A stretch of DNA of 64,000 nucleotides, taken from positions 459,924-523,923 of the forward strand of contig JAAOMT010000563.1 of assembly GCA_016748015.1 (NCBI GenBank), read 5' to 3'. The stretch comes from Geosiphon pyriformis (taxonomy: Eukaryota > Glomeromycota > Glomeromycetes > Archaeosporales > Geosiphonaceae). Below, one piece after another: positions 55,889 through 64,000 of the stretch. Position numbers and translations under genes: made by a program. Each line of letters opens with the position of its first letter. Within the stretch, counting starts at the first letter, position 1. Under the pieces are notes generated by a model. It did not search any database, had not been told where the DNA came from, and worked only from the letters and a program-made list of their open reading frames with translations.

Positions 55889-55962
55889 CACACACTTTAG
55901 ACATCAACTTTTAAAGATACCACCTGTTCAATTTTAAAATTAAAAACGTAGAAATCTTTTTA

Positions 55963-56997
55963 ATGATGTTTCCAATTTCAATGATTTTCTTGCTCATTTT
56001 TTGCATGATTTATGTCTCTGCACAAAACTCAACAAAAACAACAACAACTAATACCATTGACGACTGCTATAAATTATTTAAAAAATCATGCACTCCCTGT
56101 CTTAGAACTCTTTATGATCTCGCGATTCTTAGTAATCCATGGGATTCAGAATCGTCTTATACATGTGAACATTTTAAAAGATTTAAGGAAATGTTTGCTC
56201 TCGACGACCCTGAGAGCATTGAAGAAGCAGATTATGAATTCATTAATTCTGAAGTCAAAAAGTTTTGTACTCAGTCTAATCCATGTCCGACTTCATTCTC
56301 GACTAGTGGATATAAAAGAATACAACAGACATGTGGTGTTGAGGCAAAAGGAGTGGACAGTGTGGCTGAGCTGGTTGCTTATTTCTAAAGACTTTATTAT
56401 TTGGCAAAACCAGTTTATGAAAGTGTATGCGCAGAAAGTTCGACATTAAGTGGGTGTTTTTTTCGAATTTCGCAATTTCATGAATGGAGACTTTTTAACC
56501 TAATTTTATCAAATCTAAAAACGTTTAATTTTGCAGATCATTATAATTGGGTCGAGATCTCAAGCCTTTTGGATGTCTATGTATATAAAAATTCTTATAA
56601 AACAGGATATTATCGTACTGGAGTTCGATTATTTCCACCAAATACCGTCTTCGGAATATCGTATCAAAGTTCAGAACCGTTAAATTATAATTTTGAACTG
56701 CCACATAGTATTGTCTGTGGTGAAGATTTTCAACAAGTTTCTCAAATTTATTTTAAATACATCCAAGCTAACCCTGTTAATAGTTCATTTTTGGATGTGA
56801 AAAAGAGCATTGATCAGTTAAAGGCTAATATTACGTTGTATAATTGCCCGGATACTCAATATAATCCATCGAATGATACAACTATTTCAACACCTAGTAA
56901 ACCTATCCAGAAATCTGCTGCTACAGTAACAATTATGTGGTTGGGAAACATTATTTTATTTGCCTTAGTTATTTGTCATGCTTTCTTCATGATTTGA
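55963..56997 (+). pseudogene. Secreted, probably GPI-anchored cysteine-rich protein with one in-frame stop
   Basis: A single frame of 345 codons is interrupted only by TAA at 56386-56388. It begins MMFPISMIFLLIFCMIYVSA, a signal peptide, followed by QNSTKTTTTNTIDDCYKLFKKSC. The first half holds about ten cysteines (CTPCLRTLYDL, YTCEHFKRF, KFCTQSNPCPTSF, RIQQTCGVEA). After the stop, KPVYESVCAESSTLSGCFF, GVRLFPPNTVFGISYQSSEP and HSIVCGEDF continue, with Asn glycosylation sites (NSS, NIT, NDT). The C-terminal hydrophobic end (AATVTIMWLGNIILFALVIC) fits a GPI signal or membrane anchor. Function unknown; the layout suggests a cell-surface protein. The rest of the frame is so intact that the stop may be a recent mutation, a sequencing error, or evidence for a short intron I could not define. 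Confidence 0.65.
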
Positions 56998-57790
56998 AAA
57001 CAAATCTATATATATACATTTAAAAATAGTATTTCTAAAAATAATATGAATTTAAGAACCTCTTCTTTTAACTTATATTAATTAATAAAAGACTCAGCCA
57101 ATAGTTAGGAAAAAGAAGATAAAAAAATATTATTTATTAAATTAATGTTTTTCAATAAATATTTTGAAAATTTTATATTTTCCTGTAAAAGTGCGTATAA
57201 AAAATTGAAATTAAAAATATATCAAATTAATTTTGCCAAGTTTGAGATTGTGACTTGGGCTAATTCTTGTAAAGGAAAGATGCTCGGAACTTTTAAAGAA
57301 ATTTTTCAATAAAAATTTATTAAATTGGTTTTAATCCAATTAAAACAAGCAGAGATTTTTTAATCAATAATAATAATTGCAAAATATTAGCAGAATTTAA
57401 TTGAAAAACTAGAATTATAAAAAATAATAATAATAATAATTGAGATAAATATGTTTAAATTACATTCTTGAATTCATTAATTATAGCTAAAATGTTTTTA
57501 AAAATTGTAATAAAAATATTTTTCAAAAATTTATTATGGTATTTAATGAAATATTATGGGGTTTCAAAAAAAGCAATTAATCAAACAGCTGGAAATATTA
57601 TGTATAAAACATATCCTTAATAAGATTAATAATTAACTTGGTAATAGTAAAAAATAATAATATTCAGCCTATTAAGAAATAAAAATATAATAACTTTGAA
57701 ACAAAAATACATATATTAAAACTTGGTTTCATTAATATTGAATGAAAAGTTTTACCAAAAACTAATATTTCTTAAGAGATTAAAAATCTT
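56998..57790. other. AT-rich DNA, no gene seen
   Basis: The 3' flank of the secreted-protein gene grades into A/T-rich DNA. The right part may be the unrecognisable continuation of the Gypsy fossil at 57800-58290. Confidence 0.55.
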
Positions 57791-57799
57791 TTGTAAATG

Positions 57800-58290
57800 T
57801 TCAAAGTGTTCATTTCAAGTTTTTGAGTACACAATAATGTCATCCAAATAGACTAGAACAAAATCTATATTAATTGATTCAAAATACTTTGTCTATTAAT
57901 TATTGAAAGATGGAAGAAATATTAATTAATTCAAAGGGCATAACTATAAATTTATAGATACCATATTTGGTAATAAAAGCTGTTTTTTTACGACTTTTTG
58001 GATATATTTCTACTTGTCAAAATTCAGCAGTTAAGTTAATGGTTAAAAAAAAATCAACACTATTGAATTTATCTAAAATTGTATCAATTCTAAAGAATAA
58101 GTATATGTTTTTTACAGTAATAGTATTTAATTAATGGTATTTAACACAAAAGCATAGAATTTCATCTTTTTTAAAGATTATTACTATTGAAAAAACCTAT
58201 TTGCTCTTAGTTTTTTGTATAAACTCAAGTTTTTTTATTCGGTTTATTTTTTTTTTTAATGAATTTATTATTGTAATAATTAAACTAGTA
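57800..58290 (-). pseudogene. Fossil Ty3/Gypsy reverse-transcriptase fragment
   Basis: Minus-strand reading in broken frames shows ordered RT motifs: KDEILCFCVKYH...LNTITVKNIY (the FCVDYRKLN region, about 58175-58115), QVEIYPKSRKKTAFITKYGIYKFIVMPFELIN (about 58020-57935), FQ...LIDKVF, and in another frame VLVYLDDIIVYSKT (the Y-x-D-D box, about 57860-57820). Stops and frame changes are dense. It is an old fragment, much more decayed than the element at 9588-19705 and different from it in sequence. Confidence 0.8.
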
Positions 58291-58299
58291 TGGTTTTAA

Positions 58300-59190
58300 G
58301 TAGATAAAACAAGTTTTTTTTGTGATAATAATGTATTGTATTACTTTTTTTTGATACTGCTAGACTATTTTTAGCCAATAAATTTTTAATGTACACTTTT
58401 TTTTTCTAAGAAAAGTTTTTTTGCTCTATTATTAATGATTGTATTTCTGAAAATTTATTTTTAAAGTACTAATAAATTAAAAAACTTGAAAAAAAAAGTA
58501 GATAGACACTAATAAAAAAAACATAAACAAAAAAAAAGCAAAAAAAAAAGTATAATACTAAAAGTATAAGAACAAATAAATAGAAAAAATACAAAAATAA
58601 AAAAACTATATACAACAACAGATTATATAAGTAATAACTTTGTAATTTATGATATAAAGTAAAGCTTAATAAATTTGTAAATTCACTTTTTTATTTATTT
58701 TATAATTATATGTGTTTTATGAAAAAAAAAATTATATTTAAGAGAATATTTAATATATAATGCTTATTTTTTTCTATTTTCTATGGATATTCTAAAACAT
58801 TTTATAAAGTATACTAAACTTAACATGTTTAATAACATTATACTATTTCTATAATTTTTTTTTCTTTAATAAACAAATTATATACAATAATTTTAAACAC
58901 TATATTATCTTAATATTACTTTAAAAATTGCCAGTTATATCTAATTTTTGTTAAAATTATGAAAATTATCTTATATATATAAATTCAAATACTTTTTATA
59001 ATATTTCTAAATTATATGAAATTATTAATAATATTTTTAACAAGTTTTTTATCAAAATTTTTTGGCAAAAACAACAAACTACAGATAATATCAATGATTA
59101 TATTTTAAACATAATTTTATTTTTAAGCCAATATATTATAACTTTATTATTAAGCTGAAAACATAATAGAAAAATAAATAATATAAGTAT
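58300..59190. other. AT-rich intergenic DNA
   Basis: Nothing recognisable; poly-A and poly-T runs dominate. Confidence 0.7.
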
Positions 59191-59199
59191 CAAAAAAAA

Positions 59200-60760
59200 T
59201 TTGGCTATTTTCCCAACTAATAAATATTTAAAAATTGCTAATTTGGTGCAAATATATCTTGATTACAATCAAAAAACATCTAAAGACTTATTCAGTTGCT
59301 TGAATTATAAAAGTTTACAGCATTTTATATACTATATTTTACTTGGTTTTTTTTTAAAACATGAGATTGTATTTTTCCTAATTTAACAAAAGCATTTCTA
59401 GAATTTCAAAAAGCAGCAAATACAAAAAATTCTCTTGAATAATTTTTTTGAAATGTTGTTATAGTAATAAAATTAGTATTTTACAACTTCAAGAAAAAAC
59501 ATGTGAGTTTTATTTAAAAGCAGTAAAAGTGGAAGATATGACTATACAAAAATCTCTTGAAAATTGTTATTTTTATAAATAAGAAACAAAAAAAAATGAC
59601 AAAAAACATTTAAATTTTATTCAAAAGCTATAGAAATGAAAAATTTAATAGCACAATACAATCATGTAATTTGTTATGCTAATAGAAAAAAAATGATAAA
59701 AAATTCAGAAAAAGCATTTAAACTCAATTTAAAAGCAATAAAAGCAAATAATTTATGTTATTGAAATAATTTTCTTGAATTGAATGTTCATAATCTTATT
59801 CTAAAAAATTAAGACAATTTAGAATATATTATTTTATGATTTAAAAGAAGAAATTATTAAATTTTGAAGCTTTTTTTGACCAGCTTTCAGATAAATTCAA
59901 GTGTTTTAAATATGGCAACTTGAGTATAATTATTAATAAATCTCTTTTTTAATACTAATAATAGTGATGATAATGTTTTTGAAACAGGCTTGCTAAAATG
60001 TTTAGAATACAATGACATATTAAAAAATCTTATTTTGCTGTATTTCTTGTAAATTATAATAATTATTAAATATTTATAGAACATAAAATAATGGAATAAT
60101 AATATTAATTATTATATTGAACATACACAAAATATTGTTAAAAGTGCCAAAACATATCTAAAATTAATATCTCTTGATAAGATTGAATTGTTGAATAAAA
60201 TGAGAAAGAAAAGATTTGGCATTTTTAAAAAAAATAGTTGAAAGAGAGACAGAATTCTATTTTGGAAAAAAAAATCAAAAATATGAACAAATTGAAGTTA
60301 CAAAAATTGTCTTAAAATATCTTAAAAGTAGCCAAAATGTAAAATATATTAATTCAGATGAGATATTTTTTTAAAAAAAATTTTTGTTATTTTTATTATC
60401 CTAATTTTTTTTTTAAAATTAGAAAACTCATTAAAATAGTTTATTGCATATCTTTCAAATGCTTCTTATAAATATATTTTTGAATGCTATGGAATAACCA
60501 AAGATATTACAACTAATAAATTTATTATGGTTTTATTATTTGTAAAATATGGAGACTTTAAAGCTTTTTTCAAGTTAAACAAAAATATTTTTACTTAAAA
60601 CATGTTTCTTTATATTTTTTTCAAATTTTTAGTGGTCTAAAATATATTCATAAATCAAAACTAGTACATAGGAACTATTATTTCCTAAAAAATTATTTCT
60701 GAAAAAAGACTTTTTAATAATACATATTCAATTTATATGTAATTAATAAAAAGTATCTTA
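59200..60760 (+). pseudogene. Sel1-repeat / tyrosine-kinase-like protein pseudogene
   Basis: Sel1-like repeats (helical repeats that mediate protein contacts) are readable in shifting frames. They start with KTSKDLFSCLNYKSLQHF...LGFF, then AFLEFQKAANTKNSLE, FYLKAVKVEDM..., NCYFYK, KKAFKLNLKAIKANNLCY (59270-59780). A kinase follows: RFGIFKKNS (glycine-loop remnant, about 60210), KNQKYEQIEVTKIVLKYLKSSQNV (60270-60340), a likely intron (about 60365-60420), YIFECYGITKDITTNKFIMV (60470-60530) and GLKYIHKSKLVHRNYYF (60632-60690), where the HRD motif has become HRN. The order Sel1 then kinase in one strand suggests one ancestral gene. Many stops; dead. Confidence 0.75.
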
Positions 60761-63300
60761 TAATTAGAAAACATATGCTATAATATATTTAAAAAATGAT
60801 ACAAAAAAATTGTTAATATAATTCATCTTGTTCTAATAGTAGAAAGTAACTTTAAAAACTTATTATTTCTATTCACAATAATTGTAACTTACATAATTTA
60901 TTTGTAAAAAAAATCTTGATTTTAAAGAAACACAAGATGCTATCTAAGATACAAGAAAATATAGAAGTCAATTAATCTTAAAATCTGGATTTTCTATAAA
61001 AAGTAAGTCATTTATTTATTATGTTTAATATTTTGAAAACTTTTTTAGTTTAATCATCTTTTTTAGAGTTGGATTTGTATTTAGAAATTAATTAAATTAA
61101 CAATAATAAAGCAATAAATAGTATGTATACAATCAATAAATTCGAGTTCTGATTAAATTGATTAAATAAGTAAGCATTTTAATAATGATATTAAAATTTA
61201 TTTTTATTAATATTAAACTAAAACAGATGAAAAATTGAAAAAAAATTGGTTATTTATGTTTAAAATATATTATATACTATTATATATTATTTTATTTTAT
61301 ATCTATTTTAAAAAAGCTTACATTTATTTTGAGTGTAAAAATTATGAATAATAAAGCATTTTTTTATTAAAGTACAAATAAGCAAACACATTTTAAAAGA
61401 CTAAATTAGTGTTTCAAGCAATCAAAAATCATTTAAGTCTAAAATAGTTATTTTTTTTTAATATAAAACATATTGTGATAAAACCAAACAAAGTGATTAT
61501 AAGACATTTTAAATTGTTTTTTGTAAAACAAAGTTTTGTTTTTACACAGTTTTTTACATCTCTTCAGTATTTTAGAATACAGTAAAAATACTTTAAAATG
61601 TTGTAATTATTTAAAATATAGTATAATAAGTTGAAAAATATGTATTTTAGCATTGTAAACTAATTAATTCTTAATATGTTATGATTGAAATTTTAAAGAG
61701 TTGTTTATATTTAAGTATTTATAAGCAATTATCTACAGTGTATTTGAATTTCAATTTTTATAAATATATTTAATGCAGCTATTATTAATAAATAAATATT
61801 TAAAGCATTATAATAATTAACCAATTGTATTCAACAAAATATTACCAACATATTAAATTAAATTAATTAATTATTGATGATTTGAATAATTAAATTTTAA
61901 AAACTTTTTAGTATTAATATAAGGATTAAAAATTAAAGTAATAGAATAAAAAAATATTAGTTTGGTTATTTAGAAAATATTAATTTAAGATAACAATTTT
62001 TTCAATAAATTTGCATAAAATTAACTTCCTTTCAAATTTCTAATATTAATTTAAAATGTAAAAGAAAGTAAATAATTTTTTATAAGTATAAACTTATTAT
62101 TTATGTCAATATATATTGATTGTATTAAGTTAATTTTTAATCTTGGTGTTATATTTAATATTATTTATTTATTTACTTTTTTTCAGAAAAAAGTCATGTT
62201 AATAAATCTATTTTTTATATTTTTTATTTACAAATAAAGTTAATAATATATTTATTTTTCAATATTCAAGTTTTTATAAATAAAAAAATTTCTTTTTACA
62301 AATTTTCTTTTATTTTTAAAATAAATATTAAATGAGAAAAATATTTTATATATACTTTTATAATTTTTATTATGATTTTTTTAAATATTCTGATTATCTT
62401 GAATATTTTGTATAATAACATCAATCAACAACAATATGTTGTAATTTTTGTACTAAAATTTATAACCAATATTTTTAGTTATTATTTAAAAATATTATGT
62501 TTTTGGATTATCACAATATATTACAATAATTATGATAAAAAATAATTGTATACTCATAGTTTAATTTTAAATAATATATAAATCAAAATTTAAAAGCCAA
62601 TTTAAAATTAAAAAAGCAATGTTTTTTCCTAATTAAATTAATTATTAAATTAAAATTTATTATTTACAATATGAAATTTTTTATTGTATAAATCTTGCTA
62701 AAATTTTAATAATCAAATTAAAATAATAATTTTGATAATTGTATTAATAATATAAATAATTTTTTATTGCATATTTATTATTGTGTATTAAATAATTTAT
62801 TAAATTTTTATTAAAAATATTTATTTATATTTATTACAAAATATATTTCAAATATTTTATTAAATATTGTTTTAATTTTTAACTTTTTTACTTATATATT
62901 TTTTATTTTTTTATATGAATTTGATTTTTTAATATATCTAATGATATATTAAGAAAGAAATTTTATACTTTTAAATACTATAATATCTTTAAATTATGTT
63001 GTAAAATATTATTATAAACATATGGTTTATTTTAAATAATAAATAAAAATTTTAACAAAATTTTTAGCTTAAATTATTAATAAATCAATTATTAATTTTT
63101 ATTTTTAAGTTTGAATCAAGAAATCGCAAACTAAAAATTCTGAGAAACAAAAAAAAATATCATGTTATTGATAGTTTCAAATGCATTTTTTGAATTTTGG
63201 GTTTTAATTTCAATTAAAAAAAAAAGAAGCTTTTTTAAATTTTGTATAAAATTACAAATTTAGATATTTCAAGTTTCTTGGAAAATATCTCAATTTTGTA
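60761..63300. other. AT-rich intergenic DNA
   Basis: A stretch near 60915-60990 (LDFKETQDAI, KYRSQLILKSGFS) may be the decayed C-terminus of the kinase. Beyond it I see only AT-rich sequence. Confidence 0.65.
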
Positions 63301-63315
63301 AGTTCTAAAGTTTTT

Positions 63316-63450
63316 TGGTTATAGCTGCCAATTAATTGACCAGTCCTTTTAACTTTGATTACAGTAACTGTTGCTTCTTTATTATTGCATAATTAATAAA
63401 AATCGGCTGAAATGAATTCATCTTGATTGTCTTAAAGTAGCAAATTAAAA
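63316..63450 (-). pseudogene. TLDc fragment (BTB-TLDc copy 4a)
   Basis: The minus strand reads DNQDEFISADFY-stop-LCNNKEATVTVIKVKRTGQLIGSYN, the first third of a TLDc domain. Directly after it (63315-63295) comes AAAACTTTAGAACTTACAAAA, which resembles the 3' untranslated region of copy 1 (CTTTAGAACTTAAAAG at 38814). The rest of TLDc was therefore deleted between those two points. Confidence 0.7.
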
Positions 63451-63569
63451 TTATTTTTTAAAAAACTTTACAAAACTTATTTTCTTGAGATGGAAGAAAA
63501 AACATAAGCAATTATATAATAACAGATCACCTGTCAATTACATATTTGTATAAAAGTCTCTAAAAATAT

Positions 63570-64000
63570 TAATGTTTTATCCAATGACTGGAAACTTATT
63601 CAAGAATTAAAATTTCTCTGATATTAAGATTGTAGTTAGCAAAGTACTTAATATTAAAAATTTTCAAGCTCATTCGCAAATTTTTCTATAGCACTCTCTA
63701 ATAATTGAGTGTAAAAAAAAAACAATATTATTATCTTTACTAAAACTAATATTTCACCCAAAATTTTTTAAATGATTCTTTGGTAAATGTTTTTAATTAT
63801 TTTTTGCTAAAAGTTTTTTTGCCGATATAAATTAATATGTTTTGAACAGATATATTTATACTGGTGAGATTTTTCTTATTGAACATAGAGAACATACCAT
63901 TTTAAAGTTCCTTTATGCTTATACTAGAAAAAATTATTGATCATCTTGAAGACTATTTGTTTGAACACTATGTAAAAGAACTAGAAAAAAATTTTACCAC
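63570..64000 (+). pseudogene. BTB domain fragment (copy 4b), continues past the window
   Basis: The plus strand reads HVLSNDWKLIQELKF, damaged HAHSQI..., ALSNN and NNIIIFTKTNISPKIF, then a 67-base GT-AG intron (63783-63849) at the same place as in copy 3. YIYTGEIFLIEHREHTILKF and IIDHLEDYLFEHYVKELEKNF follow. Stops and frame changes occur before the intron; after it a one-base shift is needed. It is on the opposite strand to the TLDc fragment 120 bases to the left. The gene end lies beyond 64000. Confidence 0.75.

Noticed and set aside
56012-56449. 145-codon frame overlapping the secreted-protein gene
   Set aside because: It lies in another frame of the same strand, lacks a signal peptide, and the cysteine-rich frame with signal peptide is the better reading.
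1-64000. tRNA or rRNA genes
   Set aside because: No stretch with the conserved tRNA arms or rRNA core sequence was recognised by eye; the AT-rich DNA makes degenerate matches unreliable.

Overview
The window looks like nuclear DNA of an arbuscular mycorrhizal fungus (Glomeromycotina, a Rhizophagus/Glomus-like relative). This rests on four things seen here: very AT-rich non-coding DNA, short spliceosomal introns, families typical of these genomes (BTB-TLDc proteins, Sel1-repeat tyrosine-kinase-like proteins, an OTU protease, small secreted proteins), and a heavy load of decayed retrotransposons. The genus cannot be fixed from sequence alone.

Layout. 1-2.2 kb is AT-rich filler. About 2.2-34.5 kb is one continuous retroelement block. 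It holds three related but diverged non-LTR elements (LINE A, minus strand, 2.2-9.0 kb; LINE B, plus strand, 9.3-26.3 kb; LINE C, plus strand, 26.4-34.5 kb), each about 6.7-6.9 kb with ORF1 (RRM-like fold plus CCHC knuckle) and ORF2 (endonuclease, reverse transcriptase, RNase H, C-terminal zinc finger). A 10.1-kb Ty3/Gypsy-type LTR retrotransposon (9588-19705, coding on minus) sits inside ORF1 of LINE B. It carries gag, protease, a cysteine-rich module, a dUTPase domain, reverse transcriptase, RNase H, integrase and a long C-terminal extension. All four elements are full of nonsense codons and substitutions typical of C-to-T / G-to-A decay, several of them in catalytic residues. LINE C contains a 20-N gap flanked by the same 1406-bp sequence, almost certainly an unmerged contig overlap.

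34.5-64 kb is AT-rich DNA with scattered genes and fossils. There are four decayed BTB/TLDc copies (37.5-38.8 plus; 47.5-48.0 minus; 52.9-54.4 minus; 63.3-64.0 with pieces on both strands), some sharing 3' flanking DNA. There is a probably intact membrane-anchored OTU cysteine protease (41.3-42.2) and two kinase pseudogenes (43.0-43.8, and 59.2-60.8 with Sel1 repeats). A probably intact small heat-shock protein (50.6-51.1) has a GC-AG intron and a stress-type promoter. A putative three-exon small secreted protein (55.1-55.8) is followed by a secreted, probably GPI-anchored protein interrupted by one stop (56.0-57.0). A very old Gypsy reverse-transcriptase fossil lies at 57.8-58.3.

The genes do not form a pathway. 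The best candidates for expressed genes are the OTU protease, the Hsp20 and the two secreted proteins. Translations and splice sites were read by eye. No alignment or database search was run, so family calls rest on motifs.
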